From the NCBI RefSeq assembly GCF_001418575.1, contig NZ_LIQR01000180.1, forward strand, positions 1 through 40,118: a DNA stretch of 40,118 bases. The letters run 5' to 3'. Of the stretch, positions 9,869-18,674 are shown piece after piece (within the stretch, counting starts at the first letter, position 1; every line of letters starts with the position of its first letter). Under the pieces are notes generated by a model. It was not told the DNA's origin, searched no databases, and saw only the letters and a list, made by a program, of their open reading frames with translations. Origin of the DNA: Peterkaempfera griseoplana. Its GTDB lineage: Bacteria > Actinomycetota > Actinomycetes > Streptomycetales > Streptomycetaceae. The position numbers were made by a program, and so were the translations under genes.

Positions 9869-9952
9869 CCGGCATCTCCCCCTCCGGGCCCGGGAGGCCG
9901 GCTGTCACCGCACCCCGCCCGTATTCCGGGACGGGACGATACACCAGATCGG

Positions 9953-9965
9953 TCACTCAGTGACA
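9953..9965 (-). promoter_or_regulatory. BldD-like operator upstream of the cdgE-like gene
   Basis: TCACTCAGTGACA matches the published BldD consensus TNACNCWGNGTNA at nine of its ten defined positions (A for T once), and TCACT-C-AGTGA is a perfect dyad. Several further GTGAGT half-sites lie just upstream. It overlaps the expected -35 position of a possible promoter whose -10 is TATCGT (9942-9937). Confidence 0.6.
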
Positions 9966-10078
9966 CACTCACACAACTCACAGTAACGGCAAGCCTGCCG
10001 GGGCGTGAACGGGTTCCGGACAGAACACCGATTCGGGGGAGAGTGCGCGGTTGTCGCCGCCCGGCGCGGGCCGCCGGG

Positions 10079-11005
10079 TCAGACCATCCGGTGCTCCAGC
10101 GGCTCACCGGCGGCGTACCGGCGCAGCTGGGCGGCCAGCAGCCGCAGCGCCCTCGGCAGGAAGGCCGAACTGCTGCCCCCCACATGCGGGCTGATCAGCA
10201 CTCCGGGGGCGTGCCACAGCGGGTGGCCCGGCGGCAGCGGCTCGGGGTCGGTGACATCCAGTGCCGCGGTCAGCCGTCCCGACCCGACCTCCTCCAGCAG
10301 TGCCGTGGTGTCCACCACCGGCCCCCTGGCCACGTTGACCAGCAGGGCGCCGTCCTTCATCCGGGAGAGGAACTCCTTGCCCGCCAGGCCGTGGGTCTCC
10401 TCGGTCAGCGGGACCACCAGCACCACCACATCGGCCTCCGGCAGCAGTTGCGGCAGCTGCGACAGCGGATGCACCGGGCCGCGCGAGGCCTGGCGGGCGC
10501 TGCGGGCCACCCGCTCCACCCGGCACTCGAACGGGGCCAGCCGGTCCTCGATGGCCGCGCCGATGGAGCCGTAGCCGACCAGCAGCACGCGGCGGTCGGC
10601 CAGCGCCGGGTAGAAGCCGGACCGCCACTGCTCGGCGTCCTGGCCGCGGACGAAACCGGGGATGTCGCGCAGTGAGGCGAGGATCAGCGTCAGTGCCAAC
10701 TCGGCGGTGGAGGCGTCGTGCACGCCCCGCGCATTGCAGAGCTGCACTCCCGCGGGGAGATGCGGGCGGACGTCGTCCACGCCCGCGGTGAGGGTCTGCA
10801 CCACCCGCAGCCCGGGCATCCGCGGCAGCAGCGGGACCGCGGCGGCGGTGCGCAGGTAGGGGAGCGCGAAGAAGCCGACGGTGTCCAGCACCTCCTGCGG
10901 GGGCGGCGCGCCGGTGCCGTCCCAGAGATGGACGGGCAGTCCGGGCGGCAGTCCGTCCAGTTCGGCGGGAGCGTACGGAAGCAGGGCGGCAGGGGTTCCA
11001 GACAT
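10079..11005 (-). CDS. D-isomer-specific 2-hydroxyacid dehydrogenase family protein
   Basis: A 308-residue NAD(P)-dependent oxidoreductase of the same fold as SerA but without an ACT domain. The Rossmann motif appears as VLLVGYGSIGAAIEDRL (about 140-156). The catalytic Arg is in NVARGPVVD, a DPEPLPPGHPLW segment contains the conserved Glu, and the His is in SPHVGGSS. The substrate cannot be told from sequence; a glyoxylate, hydroxypyruvate or other 2-oxoacid role is possible. There is no ribosome site before the ATG (11003-11005), but a TAGATT hexamer lies six bases upstream, so the mRNA is probably leaderless. It follows the LAL regulator gene, whose terminator separates them. Confidence 0.88.
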   Translation of the reverse strand: MSGTPAALLPYAPAELDGLPPGLPVHLWDGTGAPPPQEVLDTVGFFALPYLRTAAAVPLLPRMPGLRVVQTLTAGVDDVRPHLPAGVQLCNARGVHDASTAELALTLILASLRDIPGFVRGQDAEQWRSGFYPALADRRVLLVGYGSIGAAIEDRLAPFECRVERVARSARQASRGPVHPLSQLPQLLPEADVVVLVVPLTEETHGLAGKEFLSRMKDGALLVNVARGPVVDTTALLEEVGSGRLTAALDVTDPEPLPPGHPLWHAPGVLISPHVGGSSSAFLPRALRLLAAQLRRYAAGEPLEHRMV

Positions 11006-11011
11006 GGTCCG

Positions 11012-11017
11012 AATCTA
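11012..11017 (-). promoter_or_regulatory. -10 element of a leaderless promoter (hydroxyacid dehydrogenase)
   Basis: TAGATT (minus strand) is followed by six bases and then the ATG. This is the spacing at which transcription starts at the A of the start codon, and no Shine-Dalgarno sequence is present. Confidence 0.55.
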
Positions 11018-11092
11018 TGCCGCCCGGCCGGCCGTGCACACACCAGGCGGCCGCTTCGCGGAGCAGCAGCGGCGAGGACCCCGGGCCCGGCC

Positions 11093-11122
11093 GGTGAGCG
11101 GGAGCGGCCGAAGCCGCTCACC
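11093..11122 (-). terminator. Terminator overlapping the LAL regulator stop codon
   Basis: GGTGAGCGG (11093-11101) pairs with CCGCTCACC (11114-11122), and the loop holds an inner CGGCCG. The TGA stop (11118-11120) lies inside the upstream arm, so the last ribosome and the terminator stem compete for the same bases. Confidence 0.6.
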
Positions 11123-14100
11123 CCGTCGCGACCACATCGGGGAAGAGCCGCATCCGGTGCGCCATCGCCGCCGCCTCACCCCGGCCGGTGACGGCCAGCT
11201 TGGCGAGGATGTTGGAGACATGCACGCTGGCCGTCTTGGGTGAGATGTAGAGCTCGCCCGCGATCTGACGGTTCGTCCGCCCCAGGGCCAGCAGCCGCAG
11301 GACGTCCCGCTCGCGGGCGGTGAGCCCCAGCGCCGCGGCCGGATCCTGGGCCTCGGGGAGCACCGTCACCTCCGCCATCGCGGGCCGGTCGGCCAGGGTG
11401 AGCCGGGCCCGCTCCGCCAGCACCGCGACCTCACGCTGCAGATGGACGTCGCCGTGGCTGCGGGCGGTCCGCTCGGCCTCGCGCAGCAGTGCGCCGGCCT
11501 CCTCCCTCGCCCCGGCCGCCGCCTGCCCCTCGGCGGCCCTCAGCAGGGCCAGGGCCAGCGGATAGGGACGGCCGGTGGGACGGAGCGCCTCCACGGCGGC
11601 CAGCCAGGCCTCGGGGGTGTGCCGTCCCTCGGCGCGGGCGAGTTCGGCGTCCAGCATCAGCGCCCAGCCCTCGTACAGCGGTACGGCGCGGGAGAGCGCC
11701 GCCGCCGCGGACCGGACCCGGGCGAGGGTCTCCGCCCGTGCGGCGTCCGCGGACGGCAGCCCCCGGGAGTCGGCCTCGGCGGTCACCCCGTGGAACAGCA
11801 GGGGCCAGCAGAAGTGGTCGAAGCCGGCCGGGAGTCCCTCCGCGAGCACCTGGAGCAGCTCCCGGCGGGCCTCGGCGAAGCCGCCGGTGCGCAGGGCGAT
11901 GCGCACCGCCAGACCGGCGGCGGGCAGCAGCTTCTGCGGCTGGGCGATGTCACTTCCGGCGCGGGCGGCGACCAGGAAGCGGGCGGCCGCGGCGGGGTCG
12001 TCGGCCAGCAGGGCGAGTTCGCCCCGCAGCCGGTCCAGGAAGTCGTCGTGGATGACGGCGGACGGGCGCTCCTCCCACTCGGCGAGCAGCCCGGCGGCCT
12101 CCTGGTGCCGGCCGAGCGCGATCAGCGACTCGGCGATGTTGCCGGCCAGCAGGGAGCCGTTGTACCGCATCATGCCGGACTGCAGGGAGACCTCCAGTCC
12201 CTCCCTGGCGATCTCCAGCGCCTCGGCCGAGCGGCCGACCTGCTCCAGCAGCGAGGCGAGGTTGATGAAGGCCCGGCAGTGCAGGTCGGGGTCGCCCAGC
12301 TCGGCCGCGGCGGCGCACACCTCGCGCAGGCCCGCCACGCCGCCCTCGATCTCGCCGAAGTCGCAACGCAGGGTGCCCAGGGTGAGCAGGGCGTGCAGCT
12401 CCACGGTGCGGGCGCCGACCTGCCGGGCGATGGCGGCGGCACGCTCGGCGACCTCGATGTCCTCCACCGAGGGGCCGGTGAGCATGCCGTTGGCGGCGAT
12501 CCGGCTGAGTACGTCGGCCTGGATGGCGGACGGGCGGCGCCCCTCCACCAGCAGTCGGGCACGCTCCAGCTCCGGCACCCCGAAGGTACCGTTGTAATAG
12601 CGCACGGCCCGGCTGCGCTGCAGCCAGAACCAGGCGGCCCGGTGCGGATCGGTGACCTCGTCGATCTGCCGCAGTGCCGTCTTGACGAAGCGCAGGCCCC
12701 GGTCGCGGTCCCCCGCGCGGCGGGCCGCGACGGTGGCCTCGGCCAGCACGTCGGCGAACTGCAGCCGCTCGCAGTCCTGGTGGGAGCCGCCGAAGTCGCA
12801 GCTGCAGGGCGGATAGGACTCGTCGGCGTAGTCGTAGGGCCGCAGGCCCAGCAGCACCTGCTCCGGTACGTCGTCCCAGATCTCCAGGGCCCGCTCCAGC
12901 ATCCGCAGCTGCTCGGCGAAGGCGTTGCGACGGCGGGCCTCCCGGCCGGCGTGCAGCGCCGCGGGCAGCGCCCGGGCGGCGTCATGGGCGTGGTACCAGT
13001 AGCTGGCCAGGCGGGCCGCCCGGGCGTCGCAGCGGACCAGTGACTGGTCAGCCTCCAGGGCGGTGGCGAAGCGGCGGTTGATCCGGCTGCGCTCGCCGGG
13101 GAGCAGGTCGTCCACCACGGCCTCGCGCACCAGGGCGTGCCGGAAGCGATAGCCCTCGCCCTCCGGGTCGGGGACCAGGATGTTGGCTCCGACGGCGGCG
13201 CGCAGCGCCTCGATGAGGTCGTCCTCGGGCATCGCCAGCACCGCCGCGAGCAGGCCGTACTCCACGCTGGAACCGCCCTCGGCGGCCAGCCGGACCACGG
13301 TCTGCGCCCGCTCGGGCAGCGCCTCCACCCGGACCAGCAGGATGTCCCGCAGGGAGTCGGTGAGGCCCACCTCGCAGCCCTCGGTGGCGGCGCAGGCCAG
13401 CTCCTCGACGAAGAAGGGGTTGCCCTCGGAGCGGCGGTAGATGCGGGAGACCAGCTCGCGGTCCGGGACCTCGGTCGCCAGGATGCCCGCCAGCTGCTGC
13501 TCGACCTCGCTGCGGGCGAAGGGTGGCAGTTCCAGCCGCTGCACGGTGCGCAGCCGCTCCAGCTCGGCGAGGAACGGCCGCAGCGGGTGACGGCGGTGCA
13601 GATCGTCGGTGCGGTAGGTGGCGACCACCACCACCCGTGCGCGGTGCAGGGTGCGGATCAGATAGGCCAGCAGTTCGCGGGTGGAGCGGTCGGACCAGTG
13701 CAGGTCCTCCACGGCCAGCACCAGGGTGCGGTCGGTGGCGAGCCGTTCGAAGAGCCGGGCGGTGTGCTCGAAGAGCCGGGCCCGGCCGTACTCGTCGTTG
13801 GACTCGGGGGCGGCCTCGCCGAAGTCCGGCAGCAGCCGGGCGAGCCTGCTCTCATGGCCGTCCGCGGCCTGCTCCAGCTCATTGCCGAGCGCCCGGTGCA
13901 GTCGGCGCAGCGCGGTGACCAGTGGTGCGTACGGCAACCCCTCGGCGCCGACCTCAAGACAGCCGCCCAGGGCGGTGACCGCTCCGGCGGCGCGGGCGTC
14001 CGCCAGGAACTCCTCCAGCAGCCGGGTCTTGCCGACCCCCGCCTCCCCGCCGATGAGCAGCGCCTGCGGCTGCCCGGCGCCGGCACGGCCCAGGGCCTCG

Positions 14101-14162
14101 GTGAGAGCGGTCAACTCTCTGCCTCGGCCGACGAACACAGGGCTGACGGATATCTGCTCCAC
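11118..14162 (-). CDS. Large AAA/LuxR (LAL-type) transcriptional regulator
   Basis: The 1014-residue protein has a P-loop ATPase module (Walker A GGEAGVGKT at 38-46, Walker B VLAVED at 148-153), a long middle region of TPR-like helical repeats, and a C-terminal LuxR helix-turn-helix (947-1006, LTARERDVLRLLALGRTNRQ). This is the LAL layout, like MalT. A Cys-containing patch (CSCDFGGSHQDC) in the middle is unusual for the family as I know it. The frame is open another 140 codons upstream, but two GC-rich hairpins and a separate 63-residue gene lie there in better coding frame, so I chose the GTG at 14160-14162. Its ribosome site is poor. The ligand and targets are unknown; it is flanked by terminators and looks monocistronic. 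Confidence 0.88.
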   Translation of the reverse strand: MEQISVSPVFVGRGRELTALTEALGRAGAGQPQALLIGGEAGVGKTRLLEEFLADARAAGAVTALGGCLEVGAEGLPYAPLVTALRRLHRALGNELEQAADGHESRLARLLPDFGEAAPESNDEYGRARLFEHTARLFERLATDRTLVLAVEDLHWSDRSTRELLAYLIRTLHRARVVVVATYRTDDLHRRHPLRPFLAELERLRTVQRLELPPFARSEVEQQLAGILATEVPDRELVSRIYRRSEGNPFFVEELACAATEGCEVGLTDSLRDILLVRVEALPERAQTVVRLAAEGGSSVEYGLLAAVLAMPEDDLIEALRAAVGANILVPDPEGEGYRFRHALVREAVVDDLLPGERSRINRRFATALEADQSLVRCDARAARLASYWYHAHDAARALPAALHAGREARRRNAFAEQLRMLERALEIWDDVPEQVLLGLRPYDYADESYPPCSCDFGGSHQDCERLQFADVLAEATVAARRAGDRDRGLRFVKTALRQIDEVTDPHRAAWFWLQRSRAVRYYNGTFGVPELERARLLVEGRRPSAIQADVLSRIAANGMLTGPSVEDIEVAERAAAIARQVGARTVELHALLTLGTLRCDFGEIEGGVAGLREVCAAAAELGDPDLHCRAFINLASLLEQVGRSAEALEIAREGLEVSLQSGMMRYNGSLLAGNIAESLIALGRHQEAAGLLAEWEERPSAVIHDDFLDRLRGELALLADDPAAAARFLVAARAGSDIAQPQKLLPAAGLAVRIALRTGGFAEARRELLQVLAEGLPAGFDHFCWPLLFHGVTAEADSRGLPSADAARAETLARVRSAAAALSRAVPLYEGWALMLDAELARAEGRHTPEAWLAAVEALRPTGRPYPLALALLRAAEGQAAAGAREEAGALLREAERTARSHGDVHLQREVAVLAERARLTLADRPAMAEVTVLPEAQDPAAALGLTARERDVLRLLALGRTNRQIAGELYISPKTASVHVSNILAKLAVTGRGEAAAMAHRMRLFPDVVATG

Positions 14163-14193
14163 CCTGCTGAGGATGCCATAAGGCTCCGACAGG

Positions 14194-14216
14194 GGCCCCG
14201 GGATTTCGCCGGGGCC
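14194..14216 (-). terminator. Second stem-loop upstream of the LAL regulator
   Basis: GGCCCCGG (14194-14201) pairs perfectly with CCGGGGCC (14209-14216) around a seven-base loop. It follows the main terminator of the 63-residue gene and would lie in the leader of the LAL regulator if transcription starts before it. Confidence 0.4.
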
Positions 14217-14223
14217 GCCATGG

Positions 14224-14261
14224 GCGGAGGGGAGGGCGCCGTCGGCGTCCCTCCCCTCCGC
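14224..14261 (-). terminator. Terminator after the 63-residue small gene
   Basis: A 13-bp perfect stem (14224-14236 with 14249-14261) continues, after a single bulged T, into a CGCCG/CGGCG stem. It lies 35 bases after the small gene's stop. Confidence 0.75.
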
Positions 14262-14296
14262 GACCTCAGCCGCCACCCCCGTGGACGGCTGCGGGC

Positions 14297-14488
14297 TCAG
14301 CACTCGCGCAGCCTTGCCGACGAAGCGCTGCCGGACGGCCGCACCACCGCGCCGAGGCGGCGCAGCAGGCCCGGGCGGTGGCCCGGCTGTTCGCGCCGGG
14401 CGGCCACCGCCTCGCGCACCAGGCGCTCGTGGGCGGCCTGACGCTCCAGGTCCCTGGCCCGGTACTGCGCGAACTCGTAGTCCATCAT
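14297..14488 (-). CDS. Conserved-looking small protein, 63 residues
   Basis: The frame begins ATGATG at 14488 (the second ATG, 14483-14485, would work too) behind an AAGGGGG, and stops at 14297-14299. The product opens MMDYEFAQYRARDLERQAAH, continues as an Arg/Glu/Ala-rich amphipathic helix (ERLVREAVAARRE) and ends in a basic, Arg-rich tail. It has no membrane segment. The 'YEF...R..EL...A..ERLVREA' pattern resembles small hypothetical proteins I have seen in many actinomycetes, with no known function. It is followed by a strong terminator, so it appears to form its own unit between gatB and the LAL regulator. Basic charge could suggest nucleic-acid contact, but that is speculation. Confidence 0.7.
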   Translation of the reverse strand: MMDYEFAQYRARDLERQAAHERLVREAVAARREQPGHRPGLLRRLGAVVRPSGSASSARLREC

Positions 14489-14661
14489 CGCTGTCTGCCC
14501 CCTTGTGGGTTCCGCCTGACCCCCGGCCGGGTGGGCCGGGCGGTCTTCCTGGTGAAGAGACTCCTCGCCCAGGGGGGTGCGCCACATCGGCAGGCTTCCC
14601 GATCTTCCGGGGCCGGGGGGCCTTAGGGATGCGCGCCGGCGACTCAGACGGGGGACGTACG

Positions 14662-14700
14662 ACGGCGCCGCCACCCCCTCAAGGGGGGCGACGGCGCCGT
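14662..14700 (-). terminator. Terminator after gatB
   Basis: The outer arms ACGGCGCCG (14662-14670) and CGGCGCCGT (14692-14700) enclose an inner CCCCC/GGGGG stem. It starts about 48 bases after the gatB stop. Confidence 0.8.
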
Positions 14701-14748
14701 TGCGGGCCGGTCTGCCCGGGGCGGGCCGGCCGGAGTACCTAGGGATGC

Positions 14749-16254
14749 TCAGCCCTGCACGCCGAGGCGCTCCAGGATCAGCTCCTTGACCCGGGCCGCG
14801 TCCGCCTGGCCGCGGGTGGCCTTCATCACCGCGCCGACCAGGGCGCCGGCTGCGGCGACCTTGCCGTCACGGATCTTGTCGGCGACACCCGGGTTGGCGG
14901 CGATGGCCTCGTCGACGGCGGTGCCCAGCGCGGAGTCGTCGGAGACGACGGCCAGACCCCGCTTGGCGACGACCTCGTCGGGCTCGCCCTCGCCGTTCAG
15001 CACGCCCTCGATCACCTGGCGGGCCAGCTTGTCGTTGAGGGAGCCCTCGGCGACCAGCGCGCAGACCCGGGCGACCTGGGCCGGGGTGATGGGCTGGGCG
15101 CTGAGGTCGGTGCCGCTCTCGTTGGCGCGGCGGGCCAGCTCGCCCATCCACCACTTGCGGGCCTGGTCGGCGGGGGCACCGGCGGCGACGGTCTCCAGGA
15201 TGGGGTCGATGGCGCCCGCGTTCAGCACCGCCTGCATGTCCTTGTCGGAAAGCTCCCACTCCTGCTGCAGCCTCCTGCGGCGCAGCCGGGGCAGCTCGGG
15301 CAGGCCTGCCCGCAGCTCCTCCACCCACTCCCGGGACGGAGCGATCGGCACCAGGTCGGGCTCGGGGAAGTAGCGGTAGTCCTCCGCCTCCTCCTTGATC
15401 CGGCCGGAGGTGGTGGAGCCGTCCTCCTCGTGGAAGTGCCGGGTCTCCTGGACGATGGTGCCGCCCTCGGAGAGCACCGCGGCGTGCCGCTGGATCTCGA
15501 AGCGGGCGGCACGCTCCACGGAGCGCAGCGAGTTGACGTTCTTGGTCTCGGAGCGGGTGCCGAACTTCTCCTGGCCCAGGGGCCGCAGCGACAGGTTGAC
15601 GTCGCAGCGCATCTGGCCCATCTCCATCCGGGCCTCGGAGACGCCCAGCGCCTTGATCAGCTCGCGGAGTTCGGCGACGTACGCCTTGGCGACCTCGGGA
15701 GCCTTGGCTCCGGCGCCGGTGATCGGCTTGGTGACGATCTCGATCAGCGGGATGCCGGCCCGGTTGTAGTCGACCAGGGAGTACTCGGCGCCGTGGATGC
15801 GCCCGGTGGCACCGCCGATGTGGGAGGACTTGCCGGTGTCCTCCTCCATGTGGGCGCGCTCGATCTCCACCCGGAAGGTCTCGCCGTCGACCTCGACGTC
15901 CAGGTAGCCGTTGAAGGCGATCGGCTCGTCGTACTGCGAGGTCTGGAAGTTCTTCGGCATGTCCGGGTAGAAGTAGTTCTTCCGGGCGAACCGGCACCAC
16001 TCGGCGATCTCGCAGTTCAGCGCGAGGCCGATCTTGATGGCGGACTCCACACCCACCGCGTTGACCACCGGCAGCGACCCCGGCAGGCCCAGACAGGTCG
16101 GGCAGACCTGGGAGTTGGGCTCGCCGCCGAAGGCGGTGGAGCACCCGCAGAACATCTTGGTGGCGGTGCCCAGCTCGACATGGACCTCCAGGCCCATCAC
16201 CGGGTCGTACGACGCCAGCGCGTCCTCGAACGACACCAGGTTCTCGACGCTCAC
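14749..16254 (-). CDS. gatB: Asp-tRNA(Asn)/Glu-tRNA(Gln) amidotransferase subunit B
   Basis: GatB phosphorylates Glu-tRNA(Gln) or Asp-tRNA(Asn) and transfers ammonia delivered from GatA, making Gln-tRNA or Asn-tRNA. The 501-residue protein has the family N-terminus ([12 protein letters not shown] at about 16-27), the zinc-site cysteines in CGCS...CPTCLG (about 36-54) and a C-terminal YqeY-like tail domain (about 350-500). The start is GTG (16252-16254) behind AAGGGGA. It is the last gene of gatC-gatA-91-residue protein-gatB, but a 15-bp stem-loop stands between it and the gene before, so its level may be set separately. Confidence 0.96.
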   Translation of the reverse strand: MSVENLVSFEDALASYDPVMGLEVHVELGTATKMFCGCSTAFGGEPNSQVCPTCLGLPGSLPVVNAVGVESAIKIGLALNCEIAEWCRFARKNYFYPDMPKNFQTSQYDEPIAFNGYLDVEVDGETFRVEIERAHMEEDTGKSSHIGGATGRIHGAEYSLVDYNRAGIPLIEIVTKPITGAGAKAPEVAKAYVAELRELIKALGVSEARMEMGQMRCDVNLSLRPLGQEKFGTRSETKNVNSLRSVERAARFEIQRHAAVLSEGGTIVQETRHFHEEDGSTTSGRIKEEAEDYRYFPEPDLVPIAPSREWVEELRAGLPELPRLRRRRLQQEWELSDKDMQAVLNAGAIDPILETVAAGAPADQARKWWMGELARRANESGTDLSAQPITPAQVARVCALVAEGSLNDKLARQVIEGVLNGEGEPDEVVAKRGLAVVSDDSALGTAVDEAIAANPGVADKIRDGKVAAAGALVGAVMKATRGQADAARVKELILERLGVQG

Positions 16255-16291
16255 AGCGTCCCCTTCTTCACATTCACGGAAAGGTTCTGGG

Positions 16292-16326
16292 GGAGCCGGC
16301 CGGTGCGCGGGGCACCGGCCGGCTCC
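16292..16326 (-). terminator. Strong stem-loop inside the gat operon
   Basis: GGAGCCGGCCGGTGC (16292-16306) pairs perfectly with 16312-16326 around a five-base loop. It lies nine bases after the 91-residue gene and 37 bases before the gatB start, with no U-tract. It could be a partial terminator or a stabilising 3' end. Confidence 0.65.
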
Positions 16327-16335
16327 GGCGCGGAC

Positions 16336-16611
16336 TCAGCCCAGCAGGACGTCGTCGTCGCCCAGCTGGCGCAGCTCGCGGATCAGCAGCGCCGTGCTGG
16401 TGACCAGCGCCACTGCGGCCACCACAGCGTTGACCAGCTTCAGGGTGTCGTGCTCGCCCCGGGCCTTCTTCATGTCGCGGACGATGCCGAAGGCACCGAA
16501 CGCGCTGCTGCCGATGCCCACGTACAGACCGGGCTTGCTGTGCTTCCACCCCTTCAGCTGCTGGGTGGTGCTGAGCTTCGCCGCCTTGCTGTCCTTCACG
16601 GAACTGCTCAC
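16336..16611 (-). CDS. Small membrane protein in the gat operon, 91 residues
   Basis: The GTG start (16609-16611) overlaps the gatA TGA in a GTGA, which implies translational coupling. The protein has a polar, Lys/Ser-rich N-terminus (about 1-25) and two hydrophobic segments (about 27-44, [16 protein letters not shown], and 58-78, [18 protein letters not shown]). A positively charged [13 protein letters not shown] linker lies between them, and the acidic end is [11 protein letters not shown]. That suggests a two-helix hairpin with the loop in the cytoplasm. I recognise no family. Its place between gatA and gatB, with coupled translation, is notable since the amidotransferase is soluble; a shared operon may be only historical. 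Confidence 0.8.
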   Translation of the reverse strand: MSSSVKDSKAAKLSTTQQLKGWKHSKPGLYVGIGSSAFGAFGIVRDMKKARGEHDTLKLVNAVVAAVALVTSTALLIRELRQLGDDDVLLG

Positions 16612-18101
16612 AGTGCCGGTGCCTCCTCCAGCAGGGGGTGTCCCCACTTCTCGGTGAATGCGGCCTCGACCGCACCGCCTACCCGGTAGAGGCGGTCGTC
16701 CGCCATCGCGGGAGCGATGATCTGCAGGCCGACCGGGAGATTGTCCTCCGGGGCCAGGCCGCAGGGCACCGACATCGCCGCGTTGCCCGCCAGGTTCGAC
16801 GGGATGGTGCACAGGTCCGCCAGGTACATCGCCATGGGGTCGTCGGCGCGCTCGCCGATGGGGAAGGCGGTGGTCGGCGTGGTCGGCGAGACCAGCACGT
16901 CCACCCCGGCGAAGGCCGCGTCGAAGTCGCGCGAGATCAGGGTGCGGACCTTCTGCGCCGAGCCGTAGTAGGCGTCGTAGTAGCCGGACGACAGGGCGTA
17001 GGTGCCCAGCATGATCCGCCGCTTGACCTCGGGGCCGAAGCCGGCCTCGCGGGTCAGCGCGGTGACCTCCTCGGCCGAGCGGCCGCCGTCGTCGCCGACC
17101 CGCAGGCCGTAGCGCATGGCGTCGAAGCGCGCCAGGTTGGACGACGCCTCGCTGGGCGCGATCAGGTAGTAGGCGGGCAGCGCCAGGGTGAAGGACGGGC
17201 AGGACACCTCGACCACCTCGGCGCCCAGCTCGCGCAGCAGCTCCACGGCCTCCTGGAAGCGCTGCACCACGCCGTCCTGGTAGCCCTCGCCGCCGAACTC
17301 CTTGACCACGCCGATCCGCATACCGCGGATCTCGCGCCGCCTGGCGGCCTCGACCAGCGGCGGCACCGGGGCGTCGACGGAGGTGGAGTCCAGCGGGTCG
17401 TGGCCGGCGATGGCCTCGTGCAGCAGTGCCGCGTCCAGCACGGTACGGGCGCAGGGGCCGCCCTGGTCCAGCGAGGAGGAGAACGCCACCAGGCCGAAGC
17501 GGGACACCGAGCCGTAGGTCGGCTTCACACCGACGGTGCCGGTGACCGCGCCGGGCTGCCGGATGGAACCACCGGTGTCGGTACCGATCGCCAGCGGCGC
17601 CTCGAAGGCGGCCAGCGCGGCCGCGGAGCCGCCGCCGGAGCCGCCGGGGATCCGGGCCAGGTCCCACGGGTTGCCGGTGGGGCCGTAGGCGCTGTTCTCG
17701 GTGGAGGACCCCATGGCGAACTCGTCCATGTTGGTCTTGCCGAGGATCACCACGCCGGCGTCCTTGAGGCGGCGGGTCACCGTCGCGTCGTACGGCGGCA
17801 CCCAGCCCTCCAGGATCCTGGAGCCGCAGGTGGTGGGGACGCCCTTGGTGGTGAAGACGTCCTTGAGCGCCAGCGGCACGCCGGCCAGCGGGCCGAGCTC
17901 CTCGCCGCGGGCCCGGCGGTCGTCCACGGCGCGGGCGGCGGCCAGCGCGCCCTCGGTGTCGACGTGCAGGAAGGCGTTCACCTTCTCGTCGACGGCGGAG
18001 ATGCGGTCCAGGTGCGCCTGGGCGACCTCGACGGCGGAGACGTCGCCGGAGGCGACGGCGGCGGCGGTCTCCGCGGCGGTGAACCTGATCAGGTCGGCCA
18101 T
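16608..18101 (-). CDS. gatA: Asp-tRNA(Asn)/Glu-tRNA(Gln) amidotransferase subunit A
   Basis: GatA is the glutaminase that supplies ammonia to GatB. The 497-residue protein belongs to the amidase-signature family. The Ser-cis-Ser-Lys triad is visible as Lys80 (ALKDVF), Ser155 ([10 protein letters not shown]) and Ser179 ([12 protein letters not shown]), almost the numbering of characterised bacterial GatA. The ATG (18099-18101) follows the gatC stop by three bases, with GGGAGAGGA in the end of gatC as its ribosome site. Its stop overlaps the next gene by four bases. Together with GatB and GatC this implies the indirect route to Gln-tRNA and/or Asn-tRNA. Confidence 0.97.
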   Translation of the reverse strand: MADLIRFTAAETAAAVASGDVSAVEVAQAHLDRISAVDEKVNAFLHVDTEGALAAARAVDDRRARGEELGPLAGVPLALKDVFTTKGVPTTCGSRILEGWVPPYDATVTRRLKDAGVVILGKTNMDEFAMGSSTENSAYGPTGNPWDLARIPGGSGGGSAAALAAFEAPLAIGTDTGGSIRQPGAVTGTVGVKPTYGSVSRFGLVAFSSSLDQGGPCARTVLDAALLHEAIAGHDPLDSTSVDAPVPPLVEAARRREIRGMRIGVVKEFGGEGYQDGVVQRFQEAVELLRELGAEVVEVSCPSFTLALPAYYLIAPSEASSNLARFDAMRYGLRVGDDGGRSAEEVTALTREAGFGPEVKRRIMLGTYALSSGYYDAYYGSAQKVRTLISRDFDAAFAGVDVLVSPTTPTTAFPIGERADDPMAMYLADLCTIPSNLAGNAAMSVPCGLAPEDNLPVGLQIIAPAMADDRLYRVGGAVEAAFTEKWGHPLLEEAPAL

Positions 18102-18104
18102 CGG

Positions 18105-18401
18105 TCAGTCCTCTCCCAGGATCTGGGGCACGCGGAAGCGCTGGTCCTCGGCCGCGGGGGCGCCGGACAGGGCCTCGGCCGGGGTCAGGGACGGCCGCAC
18201 CTCGTCCGCCCGCATGACATTGGTCAGCGGCAGCGGGTGGGAGGTCGGCGGTACGTCCTGTCCGGCGACCTCGGATACGCGGGCGACCGCGCCGATGATC
18301 ACGTCGAGCTGCTCGGCGAAGTGGTCGAGCTCTTCGTCCTTCAGCTCAAGACGCGACAGCCGGGCGAGGTGGGCGACCTCCTCGCGCGTGATGCCAGGCA
18401 T
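18105..18401 (-). CDS. gatC: Asp-tRNA(Asn)/Glu-tRNA(Gln) amidotransferase subunit C
   Basis: GatC is the small subunit that wraps around and stabilises GatA against GatB. The 98-residue length and the N-terminal helix ([20 protein letters not shown] at about 4-23) are characteristic, as is the C-terminal [14 protein letters not shown]. The ATG at 18399-18401 has GAGGA about eight bases upstream. It is the first gene of the operon, with a candidate promoter about 100 bases upstream. Confidence 0.95.
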   Translation of the reverse strand: MPGITREEVAHLARLSRLELKDEELDHFAEQLDVIIGAVARVSEVAGQDVPPTSHPLPLTNVMRADEVRPSLTPAEALSGAPAAEDQRFRVPQILGED

Positions 18402-18501
18402 GCAGCGATCCTCAAGGTGAGTTCTGGTGAGGCCGGTCGCGGGAGACCGGCCCGGACGGCGATCCGGCGCGGCCGGCCCGTCCTCTTTGTCTGTGCGCCC
18501 T

Positions 18502-18507
18502 ATCCTA
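18502..18507 (-). promoter_or_regulatory. Candidate gatCA promoter -10 element
   Basis: TAGGAT on the minus strand lies in a short AT-rich patch about 100 bases upstream of gatC. No clear -35 is seen. Confidence 0.35.
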
Positions 18508-18543
18508 TGGCCCCCGGCGGAGCCAGGTGCCCGGGCGCCGCCG

Positions 18544-18599
18544 GGCCGCACCGCGCGGACACCGCGCCGCGCGCCCGGGGCGGGCGGCGCCGTGCGGCC
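18544..18599 (-). terminator. Possible terminator of the rmdB-like gene
   Basis: GGCCGCAC (18544-18551) and GTGCGGCC (18592-18599) are perfect complements, and the 40 bases between can form further CG-rich stems. It lies between the rmdB-like stop (18675) and the gatC promoter. The gap 18402-18674 holds no gene. Confidence 0.4.
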
Positions 18600-18674
18600 A
18601 CGGGACGCGGTCCGGCGGAACGACGCGTGGCCAGGCAGGCAGGGAGGCGGGCCGGAAAGGGAGGGCCGGGCCGG

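Noticed and set aside
14163-14585. A 140-residue N-terminal extension of the LAL regulator
   Set aside because: It is Gly/Pro/Arg-rich without family likeness, overlaps two terminator hairpins and a better small gene.
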